Shown here piece by piece: positions 42,701 through 46,176 of a stretch of 64,000 nucleotides of DNA. Location of the stretch: positions 7,893,721-7,957,720 of the forward strand of contig OU862928.1 of the NCBI GenBank assembly GCA_917880885.1, given 5' to 3'. The notes beneath the pieces are model-generated. The model ran no database searches. It was not told the origin of the DNA and saw nothing but the letters and a program-made list of their open reading frames with translations. The translations under genes and the position numbers were made by a program. This DNA is from Limnephilus marmoratus. Taxonomy: Eukaryota > Arthropoda > Insecta > Trichoptera > Limnephilidae. Position 1 is the first letter of the stretch. Every line of letters starts with the position of its first letter.

Positions 42701-44374
42701 TCGGAGTGAAATCATCTCAACACCTCCTTTGAAAAGTCATTAAAAGTGATAAAATAAATGTATAAAAAGTTGGTTAAATAGGTTAATGTTAGATTAGGTT
42801 ATGGGCTATTTTTCATAAATTTTTTTCACAGCTTTTAACCGGTTATTTGCCGGAGACGTGCCGGCGCACGTGTCGTATGCGCATGCATGAGAAAATAATT
42901 CAAATATTTGAATAATATTTTCGACAAAAAACTTTTGGTCTGCGATTTTGGCCCTTCTATGTACAGAATTTGTATGAAGAACAGTGTCAGAATCGCTTGC
43001 GTCAACATTACTCTAGGAGACGCCTAAAAGTTTCATTCACCTTGCAACCCCAGAATATTTTTAAAACGATTTCGTCTATGACAATGACCTGTCAGAGTTT
43101 GCCGCGAATTTAACCGTCGCAACTAATGTGTGTTCCGCGACTAAAACATCGTAAAACCTATTAATTTACGTAATAAATGCAAGTAATGTTGTTTTGGTAG
43201 ATAGTTTATTGTGCTGTGAACGTGTTTCAGTCAATAAAATATACAATAGCTCAAAATTAATCAACAAAACATTCAATTCAAAATTCAAAATGGTGCTTTT
43301 TTAGTGTTTTTTCGTGAATTTTCGTGAAATGGCCTGGCCTTTGACGGGTTAATGACTTTTCAAAGACGTGTTAAGTTCACTTGATTCTGAGTTGGCATGG
43401 AACCGTTTCATCACTGTAATGTAATGTACTGTTAATTACTATTTTGTTTTTATAATCTTGATAAATAAATAAGGTGGATTATCATTGTGGTTTTGTTTAC
43501 AGTGTTGCCAATATTCGCCACCAATTACTATGGCGGCGCCGGCGTGAAGCGAACCAACAGCGGCAATCCGGTGTACGGTGGCGGCAGCGGGGGCCCCAAC
43601 CGAGACACGCTCCAAGTCAACACCAAGATGCGAGACGGCATGGTCTCCTTCTTCTCCAAGCTGCGCGACCCCACCGTCCTGTCTGTCGTCATCTCACTTC
43701 TGGCCCGGCTCTTCAACATCCTCAAAGACGACTCCAACATGGACCTCAGCATGGAGTACATCAATCTCTGGCCTTCTTCGGTCCCCAGCACCAACTTGTT
43801 CAGTTCTGTCGCAGTTTCAGACACTCTCCACCAATTAGTGACGCAAGCTCTTTTATACTACCCGGACAATATGTCTTGGATCAAACTCCTGGGAGACATG
43901 TGTCTGGTTGGGGGACATTACTCCGCTGCCATGAAGCAGTACCTCAGTGCCCTGACTATAGCTTCCGACCATTTCGCGCAACCCCTCTCCAAACAATCCG
44001 TGGAAGATCAGACCATATTCAAACGCATGATAAAATGCTGCACACAGTTGAATTGTCCTACGCAAGCCGCCGTCTTGTGCCAATTTCTGGAAGAAACGGA
44101 TTACGTGCTGGCCTTTAAATGCTTAGCGGAAATGTCGCATCTCTGCGCTGACGCAATGGACAGCTATTACGGCTGCATCTGGGACACAGCCATTCTGGAA
44201 TACCTGATCAATCTGCACCACAAGCGAGGAGAGACTCATCGGAAGCAGTTGGCTGTGAGGGTCATGGGAATGCTGGAACTGAACTCTAATAACAACGAGG
44301 AGATCCAGAGGGAAGCGGCCAACAGCAGAAAGTCCAAATTTATGAGGGCGCTGGTCCGTCAGTACGTGTGCTGA
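4067..44374 (+). CDS. INTS8: Integrator complex subunit 8, complete nine-exon gene
   Basis: INTS8 is a helical-repeat subunit of the nuclear Integrator complex, which processes snRNA 3' ends and terminates paused RNA polymerase II. It helps hold the PP2A phosphatase module. Coding exons: 4067-4184, 21030-21242, 22928-23025, 24748-24878, 25361-25935, 27079-27701, 30093-30287, 41125-41413, 43503-44374. All junctions are GT-AG and all phases fit, giving 3,114 nt (1,037 residues plus stop). Recognition rests on the N-terminal WFEFLLDP segment, 'LKVAAHLKWNL', 'WPSSVP', 'KRMIKCCTQLNC' and 'DAMDSYYGCIWD...LEYLINLHHKRGET', all matching my memory of animal INTS8. The human protein is slightly shorter; extra length includes a Gly/Ala/Ser-rich loop in exon 8 and a Gly-rich one in exon 9. 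No internal stop or frameshift was found, so the gene looks functional despite about 37 kb of transposon-filled introns. Confidence 0.97.
4379..4972. mobile_element. Inverted-duplication element with ~190-bp arms
   Basis: Bases 4379-4569 reappear in reverse complement at about 4771-4972 with a few substitutions and small indels. Both arms encode the same short peptide (IRAPSGNLIKRHFLDEKSVE) in opposite directions, which made the inversion easy to see. The spacer is about 200 bp. Sequence just right of it (4978-5160) is related to 42690-42834 plus 43353-43420, so it belongs to a dispersed repeat. Confidence 0.75.
5586..5662 (+). CDS. THAP-domain first exon (fragment)
   Basis: ATG at 5586 opens a 25-codon frame, MPSCVMRKCFNYTANNSKGE and on to '...ITFH', that stops at a perfect GTAAGT donor at 5663. 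The spacing M-P-x-C-x4-C with a downstream 'FH' is the start of the C2CH THAP zinc finger, and THAP genes often have an intron near here. THAP domains occur in P-element-like transposases and in host regulators. I could not find the following exon, so this is probably a stranded transposon exon inside INTS8 intron 1. Confidence 0.5.
6213..6984. mobile_element. TTAA-bounded piggyBac-like MITE
   Basis: Starts TTAACCCTTTCTCCGCG and ends CCGCGGTCAAAAAGTTAA, the TTAA termini expected of piggyBac-type insertions. The terminal inverted repeats match only in part (CTTT...CCGCG). CATGCCATCCGCG occurs twice near the right end. No transposase is encoded. The flanking TTAA could be coincidence, so certainty is moderate. 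Confidence 0.55.
7219..8013 (+). pseudogene. LINE ORF1 protein, broken
   Basis: Starts MSSSKKTCTQQQDNLNTRSK, then a stop (TAA at about 7399) followed in other frames by a clear coiled coil ('DDIISRLDSINHVKGEVESL') and 'DQIEITGI', an RRM-like start typical of LINE ORF1 proteins. A final piece, from about 7792, reads 'FLGESLTRYFKELLLKAKTK', the usual C-terminal domain. At least two frameshifts break it. In active relatives this protein coats the LINE RNA. Confidence 0.7.
8057..11016 (+). pseudogene. LINE ORF2: endonuclease-reverse transcriptase, broken
   Basis: Domains in order: the N-terminal APE-type endonuclease ('LCLNVRSLNKN', 'GDININTLD', 'TCIDHIMV', 'TDHD') and reverse transcriptase ('AKVIPLFKGGD', 'YQPISLLS', 'AVFLDLSKAFDTVSH', 'GVPQGSVLGPILF', 'SFADDTSLI' with the catalytic Asp pair near 10168). 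Defects seen: a frameshift near 8340 between the endonuclease start and the rest, an in-frame TAG at about 10254 (likely a former Trp codon), a further stop near 10518, and one near 10723. The last piece ('SSFGQRNYFYQAPLIFNSLP') is the conserved C-terminal tail. Confidence 0.85.
11375..12075. mobile_element. Long-inverted-repeat (foldback) element
   Basis: The left arm (11375-11501 continued at 11735-11770) is the near-perfect reverse complement of 11921-12075. The arms include TTTTGGAGTCGGTGTCAG near the centre and AAAATTTTTGTTTA at the outer ends. The central loop (11771-11920) is GC-rich. A SINE interrupts the left arm. No coding capacity. Confidence 0.85.
11502..11734 (+). mobile_element. 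5'-truncated SINE with 93-A tail
   Basis: The body matches the tRNA-SINE at 2495-2915 (opposite strand) and about 23345-23510, but the tRNA head is missing. The A tract runs 11642-11734, 93 bases uninterrupted. It lies within one arm of the inverted-repeat element, so it is younger than that element. The unbroken A run suggests a recent insertion or a copy-number artefact of sequencing. Confidence 0.85.
12080..12600 (+). repeat. Retroelement 3'-tail-like repeat
   Basis: Contains 'AAATCGGTT'-type stretches twice and an A19-like run followed by 'ATACAGTCGAATTGAGAACC', a motif I recall as widespread in moth genomes as the end of non-LTR elements. No coding frame. The class assignment is from memory and uncertain. 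Confidence 0.45.
12601..13354. other. AT-rich stretch, likely LINE 3' remnant
   Basis: No gene. It has several AATAAA signals, and TTAACCCC...GGGGTTAA at about 13124-13160 forms a small hairpin. Similar hairpin-plus-AATAAA layouts follow the LINE at 56480-56700, so this may be a 3' untranslated remnant. Confidence 0.35.
13363..14118 (+). mobile_element. hAT element with perfect 8-bp target duplication
   Basis: It starts TAGGGAATGCAATCCCG and ends with the inverse (CGGGATTGCATTCCCTA). It is flanked on both sides by ATTGTGAG (13355-13362 and 14119-14126), the 8-bp duplication typical of hAT transposition. Interior sequence near both ends is rich in GGGATCC-type subterminal repeats. It is 756 bp, internally deleted, and keeps only the end of the transposase. 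The same family recurs at 38959-40181. Confidence 0.93.
13601..13768 (+). pseudogene. hAT transposase C-terminal dimerisation domain (fragment)
   Basis: About 55 codons ending at TAA 13766. The segment 'IVPTSVEAERAFSAAG...IRSRLSDD' is the hallmark of the hAT dimerisation domain (usual form 'P.sSa.sERvFS.aG...R.rLs'). The catalytic DDE part is missing, so the piece cannot act alone. The intact termini around it could still be moved by a related transposase elsewhere. Confidence 0.8.
14127..14610. other. SINE-related intronic sequence
   Basis: About 14470-14605 (ATGGGGTGAGGTTTGTCTAGG and nearby) is related in reverse to 23520-23770 and 24960-25200, so it is part of a dispersed SINE-like family. 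No gene was seen in the rest. Confidence 0.45.
14611..15117. mobile_element. TTAA MITE, copy A
   Basis: Bounded by TTAACCAGTCAAAGGCC at the left and ...GAGGTTAA at the right. About 507 bp and non-coding. It shares a core (TACATAGAAGGGCCAAAATCG) with the copies at 21511, 40305 and 42835. Both termini begin TTAACC when read inwards, as in piggyBac-mobilised MITEs. Confidence 0.8.
15117..15186. repeat. 19-bp perfect hairpin
   Basis: 15117-15135 and 15168-15186 are exact reverse complements (AAAAACCCTCCACACAGCA). It abuts copy A of the TTAA MITE. The CTCCACACAGCATCCCC sequence is shared with the SINE-like pieces near 24965. Confidence 0.7.
15570..15868 (+). mobile_element. LINE C-terminal fragment
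   Basis: Encodes 'EQIQKKFLSYVYMRKHGTYP' and continues close to the LINE at 28830-29866 (minus strand), which reads almost the same. The fragment is short and has no catalytic part. A 13-bp hairpin (TACTTCTCAGTAT and inverse) lies at its left end, near 15590-15630. Confidence 0.75.
15876..16212 (-). repeat. Non-LTR 3'-end-like repeat
   Basis: Begins with a T-rich run, consistent with an A tail of a minus-strand element. It carries GGTGAAGGAGGAAACC (minus), similar to RTE-type LINE tails I recall from moths. No intact frame is expected. The right side is cut by the tail of the R1-like element. Confidence 0.35.
16213..19160 (-). mobile_element. R1-like non-LTR retrotransposon, 5'-truncated
   Basis: A minus-strand element: reverse transcriptase and zinc-knuckle region (17237-19155), then about 1 kb of 3' untranslated sequence, AATAAA near 16243 and an A tract at about 16216-16226. 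The endonuclease half is missing, so it was truncated on insertion. It lies inside INTS8 intron 1, antisense to the gene, directly beside a Harbinger remnant. It is much more GC-rich in its coding part than its surroundings. Confidence 0.85.
17237..19152 (-). pseudogene. R1-type reverse transcriptase with one 8-bp frameshift
   Basis: Motifs in order: 'KKAPGFDRLNGII', 'YRPITLLPILGKILE', 'QFGFVPGKSTEHAI', 'GIFLDISGAFDHAWW', 'GCPQGSVLGPDLW', 'VDYVDDKLFLV' (catalytic Asp pair near 18363), 'RYLGVILD', then a C-terminal zinc knuckle starting 'NCACGEE'. These wordings fit the R1 clade. The main frame runs 19152 to 17401. It leaves its true course at 17453-17468, where the octamer ATAGCTTG is tandemly doubled. 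Beyond it another frame continues the knuckle ('ARHILWHC') to a stop at 17237. Apart from truncation this is the only lesion I found. Confidence 0.85.
19224..20098 (-). mobile_element. PIF/Harbinger-like remnant with 18-bp inverted ends
   Basis: The left end AACAGCCTTACTCATCAT (19224-19241) and right end ATGATGAGTAAGACTGTT (20081-20098) are inverted repeats with one mismatch. A transposase first exon lies inside on the minus strand. The catalytic region is absent, so it is non-autonomous. Confidence 0.7.
19604..19894 (-). pseudogene. Harbinger transposase N-terminal exon
   Basis: A 97-codon frame from ATG (19894) with 'KRFKNRYDPFAAFTEGDFRS' and 'YRFTKVNMRRLIDLIRPYL', then 'LQVLCAIRYW'. This is the N-terminal helical region of HARBI1-type transposases ('F...yRfsk..v..L'). 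A GTGAGA donor at 19603 follows, so it is one exon of a spliced gene. No DDE-bearing second exon exists before the element's end. Confidence 0.65.
20099..21029. other. End of INTS8 intron 1
   Basis: No gene. The stretch 20770-20870 (CACCTCACTAGACAAAGTTTG, GTTCCGAGGCAGG) resembles the LINE-tail sequence near 47425-47455. The remainder is AT-rich. Confidence 0.4.
21030..21242 (+). CDS. INTS8: INTS8 exon 2
   Basis: Encodes about residues 40-110, with acceptor TTTTTGCAG and donor GTGAGT. It contains 'LALKILCLKVAAHLKWNL', the most recognisable stretch of the N-terminal region. It begins with two bases completing the split codon of exon 1 and ends one base into the next codon. Confidence 0.96.
21511..22421. 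mobile_element. TTAA MITE, copy B, split by an insertion
   Basis: Ends TTAACCTGTCGGAGGCC and ...TATTAGAGGTTAA. It matches copy A on both sides of an insertion at about 21596-22017. Compared with copy A it lies in the same orientation. It sits in INTS8 intron 2. Confidence 0.8.
21596..22017 (-). mobile_element. Retroposon-like insertion inside MITE copy B
   Basis: The stretch present here but absent from copy A starts with a T-rich run, as expected for the A tail of a minus-strand retroposon, and is AT-rich throughout. No coding frame. Its boundaries are set by comparison with copy A (break between TTAATTTT and GAGTTATCG). Confidence 0.55.
22422..22927. other. Rest of INTS8 intron 2
   Basis: AT-rich, no gene or clear repeat recognised. 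The polypyrimidine tract before exon 3 is short (TTATTTGCAG). Confidence 0.4.
22928..23025 (+). CDS. INTS8: INTS8 exon 3
   Basis: Encodes about residues 111-143 ('ILETKLPPHIQFQLMQDLVY'). The acceptor is TTTGCAG and the donor GTGAGC. It aligns in order with the segment following 'HLKWDL' in vertebrate INTS8 and ends in phase 0. Confidence 0.95.
23026..24747 (+). repeat. INTS8 intron 3, mosaic of SINE copies
   Basis: A SINE with a tRNA-like head (GGCCGGCGTAGTGCAGCGG, about 23248) and a body ending in an A tract at 23503-23511 is followed by related pieces at about 23520-23770 and 23830-23980. A degenerate tRNA-like head on the minus strand lies near 24295-24370. Pieces 23140-23220 and 24960-25260 share a further module. 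No coding gene. Confidence 0.6.
24748..24878 (+). CDS. INTS8: INTS8 exon 4
   Basis: Encodes about residues 144-186. The acceptor is TTTCCATTAG and the donor GTAAGT. The 'VLYHRWLLRFLVNRA' helix corresponds to 'LYNRWAIRTIVQSS' of the human protein. It ends two bases into a Leu codon completed by exon 5. Confidence 0.95.
24879..25360 (+). repeat. INTS8 intron 4, SINE-like sequence
   Basis: About 24955-25265 matches the 23520-23830 module of intron 3 (GGGGATGC...GGAGGGTCTTTTTAGGGAAA and CAAACCTCACCCCATGA). No gene. The acceptor is preceded by a strong T tract. Confidence 0.5.
25361..25935 (+). CDS. INTS8: INTS8 exon 5
   Basis: Encodes about residues 187-378. It includes 'INYDLCSNYFFYGQYDLARKHI', a TPR-like helical pair equivalent to the 'CYDLGAAYFQQGS...AREKF' segment of human INTS8. 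The acceptor is TTTTTTCCAG and the donor GTTAGT. GC content is clearly higher than in the flanking introns. Confidence 0.96.
26558..26682. repeat. Small 125-bp element with 15-bp inverted ends
   Basis: TTTTCGTTATTTGTT (26558-26572) and its exact inverse (26668-26682) flank a GC-richer core containing GCCGAAACGTTGGCTAAAG. It stands out from the AT-rich intron 5. It could be a tiny MITE or a stem-loop. No coding sequence. Confidence 0.5.
26764..26900 (-). repeat. Dispersed repeat, inverted copy
   Basis: Reverse complement of the family seen at 27716-27900 and 38250-38400 (CTAAAAACTGTTTT and GGTCAAAATATTTC motifs). It lies in intron 5, close to exon 6. Confidence 0.55.
27079..27701 (+). CDS. 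INTS8: INTS8 exon 6
   Basis: Encodes about residues 379-586, including 'NKVAALNAVRSVLEGNLPS', which parallels human 'FKVCACNTVRDILEGRTIS'. The acceptor is CTCCTCCAG and the donor GTACAA. Phase is 0 at the end. A TTAA-bounded repeat begins 15 bases after the donor. Confidence 0.96.
27716..27900 (+). repeat. TTAATCCCTCAAGCC repeat, direct copy
   Basis: Begins ATTAATCCCTCAAGCC 15 bases after the exon 6 donor and matches 38246-38400 for over 130 bp. It appears to start at a TTAA. Non-coding. Confidence 0.6.
27901..28829. other. Part of INTS8 intron 6
   Basis: No gene recognised. 'ACATTCCGTATTAT' and 'ACGTTCCGTATTAT' recur at about 28770-28830, next to the LINE tail. The rest is AT-rich. Confidence 0.35.
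28830..29866 (-). mobile_element. 5'-truncated LINE, antisense in intron 6
   Basis: Read on the minus strand: the last part of a reverse transcriptase and its C-terminal domain, then a short A/T-rich tail (AATAATAATAAAATAAAAT-like) at about 28830-28858. Truncated at about 29866 just before 'SPPQGSNLGP'. The same family occurs at 15570-15868. Confidence 0.8.
28896..29825 (-). pseudogene. LINE reverse transcriptase C-terminal half
   Basis: Two overlapping frames. The first (29793 down to 29482) has 'CLLFADDLKIMM' (catalytic Asp pair), 'WLLANKLHFNTKKC' and 'KDLGVVFD', the standard RT core order. The second (29507 down to 28896) carries 'CKLEYASDVWAPYHQKYID', typical of the region after RT, and ends at a natural stop. 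A frameshift near 29490 separates them. The palm and fingers before 'PPQGS' are missing, so it is inactive. Confidence 0.8.
30093..30287 (+). CDS. INTS8: INTS8 exon 7
   Basis: Exactly 65 codons, phase 0 at both ends, about residues 587-651 ('FTYILLGKARQHAETGAHELA'). It corresponds to 'LVYILMAKGLHCSTVKDFSHA' in the human protein. Because it is symmetrical, skipping it would keep the frame but remove a helical repeat. Confidence 0.95.
30288..32240. other. AT-rich start of INTS8 intron 7
   Basis: No gene recognised. A TTAACCCTTC at 30399 looks like a piggyBac-type end but no partner was found. Most of the stretch is simple AT-rich sequence. Confidence 0.4.
32255..32600 (+). repeat. Dispersed repeat (ATCAAAATCGGTTAAGTAG family), copy 1
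   Basis: Matches 46970-47300 in the same direction (CGCCATCTACTGGAT..., CCTATAACAAACATTTA..., AAATTTCATCAAAATCGG). Ends in an AT-rich TATATAAA-like tail. Non-coding; probably the tail of a retroelement. Confidence 0.65.
32601..34341. other. INTS8 intron 7, no gene recognised
   Basis: About 32840-33010 resembles the SINE body (CATTTCAAGCAACTTTTCGATTCTGA). The rest has no recognisable gene. It may include the 3' flank of the piggyBac element, whose end I could not place. Confidence 0.35.
34342..34393 (-). repeat. 17-bp perfect hairpin around the transposase stop codon
   Basis: 34342-34358 and 34377-34393 are exact reverse complements (TTTAAATACTATCATAC). The loop holds the TAG stop (34367-34369). 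One arm encodes 'FKYYHT' of the Cys-rich domain and the other lies in the 3' untranslated region. Confidence 0.8.
34367..37323 (-). CDS. piggyBac transposase, six coding exons, apparently intact
   Basis: Exons (minus): 37323-37141, 37059-36990, 36869-36810, 36699-36637, 36549-36490, 36357-34367, all GT-AG with matching phases, 2,427 nt (808 residues). Exon 6 holds the DDE transposase: 'VSIDESLTLWKGQLGMKQYI' (first Asp), 'LWMDNWFNSPLLARFLK' (second Asp), 'YNKYMGGIDKKDQM' (third Asp), then a C-terminal Cys-rich domain ('CIWC', 'CELC', 'CFKYYHTC') that binds DNA in piggyBac enzymes. The N-terminus is acidic, then Gly/Arg-rich. No internal stop was seen. Exons 3-5 are tandem copies of one mini-exon. 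It may be an active transposase or a domesticated PGBD-like gene; the TTAA end favours the former. Confidence 0.88.
36490..36869 (-). repeat. Three tandem copies of a symmetrical mini-exon
   Basis: Mini-exons of 60, 63 and 60 nt encode near-identical peptides (E-[LM]-M-x(2-3)-VSGSEAGQATGSRAD, with the most divergent copy reading 'VSNCEAGQASGGRAD'). Each is phase 1 at both ends. Neighbouring intron sequence (TTCTGAAAACAT..., ATTAGAATGCAAG) is duplicated too. Unit spacing is 147 and 173 bp. Confidence 0.88.
38250..38460 (+). repeat. TTAATCCCTCAAGCC repeat, second direct copy
   Basis: Continues from the TTAA at the piggyBac end and matches 27716-27900. Either the piggyBac element landed at the TTAA end of this repeat or the reverse. 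Confidence 0.6.
38522..38910. mobile_element. mariner-like MITE with ~55-bp inverted ends
   Basis: TACAAGGTGTCCGGAAACTC at the left is mirrored at the right (GTTTCCGGACACATTGTA), and similarity continues for about 55 bp. It is flanked by TA on both sides (38520-38521, 38911-38912), the mariner/Tc1 target. 389 bp, non-coding. Confidence 0.8.
38959..40181. mobile_element. Second hAT element, with 8-bp target duplication
   Basis: It starts TAGGGATTGCAATCCCGC and ends with the matching inverse (GCGGGATTGCAATCCCTA). It is flanked by ATTGTATA at 38951-38958 and 40182-40189. The subterminal regions share GCGGGAT(C/T) repeats. It is the same family as 13363-14118. Its middle holds a LINE fragment, so it is a composite of 1,223 bp. 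Confidence 0.92.
39440..39660 (+). pseudogene. LINE C-terminal fragment nested in the hAT element
   Basis: Encodes 'THISYGQRNFKYYATKLYNY' and a Thr/Lys-rich tail, the same conserved ending as the LINEs at 10830-11016 ('SFGQRNYFYQAPLIFNSLP') and 56290-56400 ('TFGQRNFRYFATKLYNTLP'). A 3' untranslated-like AT-rich stretch follows to about 39970. Too short to be functional. Confidence 0.65.
40305..40813. mobile_element. TTAA MITE, copy C
   Basis: Ends TTAACCGGTGATGGGCC and ...GGCCTTTGACCGGTTAA. Opposite orientation to copies A and B, about 509 bp, non-coding. In INTS8 intron 7, 310 bases before exon 8. Confidence 0.85.
41125..41413 (+). CDS. INTS8: INTS8 exon 8
   Basis: Encodes about residues 652-747, ending in 'KRAPKDLWDM', the equivalent of human 'RRTAKDLWEV'. 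An unusually GC-rich Gly/Ala/Ser loop lies near 41290-41350. The donor is GTATTT, the weakest in the gene. Without splicing, the frame runs into the intron and stops at about 41520. Confidence 0.95.
41790..42214 (+). mobile_element. PIF/Harbinger element with TAA target duplication
   Basis: Termini GGGCTAGTGCGCACTAGC and GCTAGTGCGCACAAGCCC are inverted repeats. TAA flanks both sides (41787-41789 and 42215-42217), as expected of PIF/Harbinger. 425 bp. It carries a MADF reading frame but no transposase. Confidence 0.85.
41919..42173 (+). CDS. MADF-domain fragment in the Harbinger element
   Basis: Frame from ATG 41919 reads 'MNFDTEKFFVETQQREAIWN', then 'YKNRELKRKQWEEIV', the N-terminal part of a MADF (Myb/SANT-like) DNA-binding domain. 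Harbinger elements encode such a protein beside their transposase to bind the ends. After about 45 codons the sequence departs from the family and runs into the right end of the element, so only the first helices are present. Probably non-functional unless spliced on to something else. Confidence 0.65.
   Translation: MNFDTEKFFVETQQREAIWNCEGTAYKNRELKRKQWEEIVNIFVNRRLCMLLLYFVETTLARFNSGWPPWRRAACFNRVRQLVA
42235..42405 (+). promoter_or_regulatory. Dense heat-shock-element (HSF site) array
   Basis: From 42235 the motif TTCnnGAAnn repeats in strict 5-bp register, opening TTCTAGAAATTTCTAGAA (four perfect pentamers). Twenty consecutive pentamer positions up to 42332 match NGAAN/NTTCN exactly or with one change. 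A second block in a shifted register runs 42353-42405 (TTCCAGAA..., TTCTGGAA). Trimeric heat-shock factor binds three or more such pentamers, so this is far more than needed. Function is inferred, not shown. Confidence 0.75.
42446..42485 (+). promoter_or_regulatory. TATA box and possible start site after the HSE array
   Basis: TATATAAAG at 42446-42454 lies 41 bases after the array, and an initiator-like TTAGTT is about 33 bases further (near 42481). Together with the HSE array it has the layout of an insect heat-shock promoter. No clear reading frame follows, so the product, if any, may be non-coding. Confidence 0.55.
42486..42834 (+). repeat. Downstream of the HSE promoter; older repeat
   Basis: 42486-42680 is AT-rich with several AATAAA signals and no gene. 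From about 42690 the sequence matches 4978-5090, and after MITE copy D the match resumes at 43353-43420 (compare 5095-5160). Confidence 0.55.
42835..43352. mobile_element. TTAA MITE, copy D, nested in an older repeat
   Basis: Ends TTAACCGGTTATTTGCC and ...GGCCTTTGACGGGTTAA. The flanks join into the repeat seen uninterrupted at 4978-5160, which dates this copy as younger and supports insertion at TTAA. 518 bp, non-coding. Confidence 0.87.
43503..44374 (+). CDS. INTS8: INTS8 exon 9 (terminal)
   Basis: Encodes about residues 748-1037 and the TGA at 44372. It holds the best conserved C-terminal part: 'FFSKLRDPTVLSVVISLLARL', 'INLWPSSVP', 'KRMIKCCTQLNCPTQAAVLCQF' and 'DAMDSYYGCIWD'. The human protein shows the same order. 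A Gly/Asn-rich insertion lies at the exon start. Confidence 0.97.
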
Positions 44375-44609
44375 AGGAAATACTTCAAGGCTGCAAGATG
44401 CTTCCTGAATTTGTCCAAATATTCCTTCAAGCAGTAAGAATATAGTCTACTGGAGGGTTTTTTCAATGTAAGTAGAGAACTGTAATATTTGGGGTTCCTT
44501 CCACTATAAGGAAGCCAGATATAAAGTGGGATTGGGTGCGGTAAGACTGCATCCAATCATCACTTTCAACTGGCTGTAAGAGTACCACAAGGATTGTTTG
44601 TTGGCCCGG

Positions 44610-44615
44610 AATAAA
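44610..44615 (+). terminator. INTS8: INTS8 poly(A) signal
   Basis: AATAAA 236 bases after the stop codon, followed by a T-rich stretch. It is the first canonical signal after the stop. The cleavage site is expected about 15-30 bases on. Confidence 0.7.
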
Positions 44616-44929
44616 TAATCTCAAATTTCACTTGCTATATCTGTTGAAGTTGAAAATTTGAGATTGTTTTGTTATTGCTTTCCAGTCAGTTTCACGTCTC
44701 TTCATTACTATGCGTTGAAATTATACATTGAAATATCTGCCTACCCTTACAGAATAATTCAGCAATGTGTTGAAACTGCTATATTTTGAACTTTAAAGCC
44801 GAATAACTATTTTAGTACCATCAAATTTTTATTACATACCTTAAACATTTCAACTACCAACAATTTCCTAATATCCATTAACATATCCCATGCAGTGGCA
44901 ATTGGTTGTCATGCAAACCGTTTTTTACA

Positions 44930-45504
44930 TTGCAATTGATTTACATGCAAACTCTTTCGGTAGTATCTACTGCATCCAAATGGTCGTCCGTGTAAAATTT
45001 GGAAAGAACGGTTGCCGCGGCGGTTGGATACTCGTGTTCGTATTCCACCTACGTATTCAGCCAACTACTTGGCGAGCATGCAGCCCCGAATCATTGATGT
45101 CAACTGGTATGTGTCAGGTTTGTGGGACGTCGGCGACTTTCTGCTGGTCCTTCTCATTTGATGCACAGAAACATCACCTGAATATCAGCTTCTATATGAT
45201 TTTCTCGGAAGTAGAGGATGTTCTCAAAAAGAGAGGACAGTAGGTCTGGGCCAGTGAGCAGCTGATCATCTAGCGATGTCCCTCAGCATCAGCTGGCGGC
45301 AATGAACACTATTCTTATCTTTCCGGGTTTATTGGGGTTAATAACTGCAACATGCGGCAGGTACCACTTCCGGGAGACAGGTGTCCATGTCTCGCGGTCA
45401 GAAAGCTTCCTGGCGTAACCTTTGGCTAGAAGTTGACCCGTTTTGTCAGTGTAGGTGGTGCTAGGCTTGCGTCCACTGGCCGGCGTTCTCTCTAGGGTCT
45501 GCAA
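44930..45504 (-). pseudogene. BEL/Pao reverse transcriptase fragment
   Basis: 'LAKGYARKLSDRETWTPVSR', 'WYLPHVAVINPNKPGKIRIV', then past stops 'LLTGPDLLSSL', and finally 'FYTDDHLDAVDTTE' near 45005, the active-site region (YTDD in place of the usual YVDD). This order is diagnostic of BEL/Pao polymerases. Several stops and frame changes make it dead. RNase H and integrase were not found. Confidence 0.75.
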
Positions 45505-46176
45505 TCGCTTCAGGGCACATTGACATTTGTCAGGCAGCGTGACAAATTTATTATCGGCGACTTTTGCATAAGAGTTCCTCTAGGCTTTTTCCGGGCATTT
45601 CCCGGTGATAGCCCTGAGGGTTTAGTTTCTGGTGAGGTTCTTCTCCTCTTTCCGGCCTTCTATTCCCTGAGCGGTCTCTGTTTGCTTCCGGTCTGTCCCT
45701 GATTTGTATGTCCCAGCACAACTATCCTTCCAAGTCCTCGGTTGTTCCAGGTATCCTTTCTCCTGCAGCCGGTTGCCTCCAGAGGTTCCCGGCTTTACCT
45801 GTCCGGTCCCCTGCACTTGAGGTCCATGGTTGTATCTCTACTTCTCTTTTTAAGTTTTCTCCTCGCAGCCCCACTGGGTTTCTTACCAATGCATATTTTC
45901 CCCACAACATCAGTCAGGGAATTCACCCTATCTTCCTCCGTGGTGGCTGTTGGAAAGCATTTCTTTATATCTTCCCCTCTCCCCTGGTTCGGCGAGGGTC
46001 CCGGTTGGTTCACCCAAGTAGAGCCCCGAATGCGGGGCGATCCTGGGTTTCGGAGACACAGTTCCCCAGTGTAATTCAGCCATGAGCATGGTAGCTCACA
46101 ACTTGGCTTGGGATGACTTTGCAGGTGGTGTTTCCACTCCCTGAGCGAAGGATTCACCACATTTAAGCATTTTATA

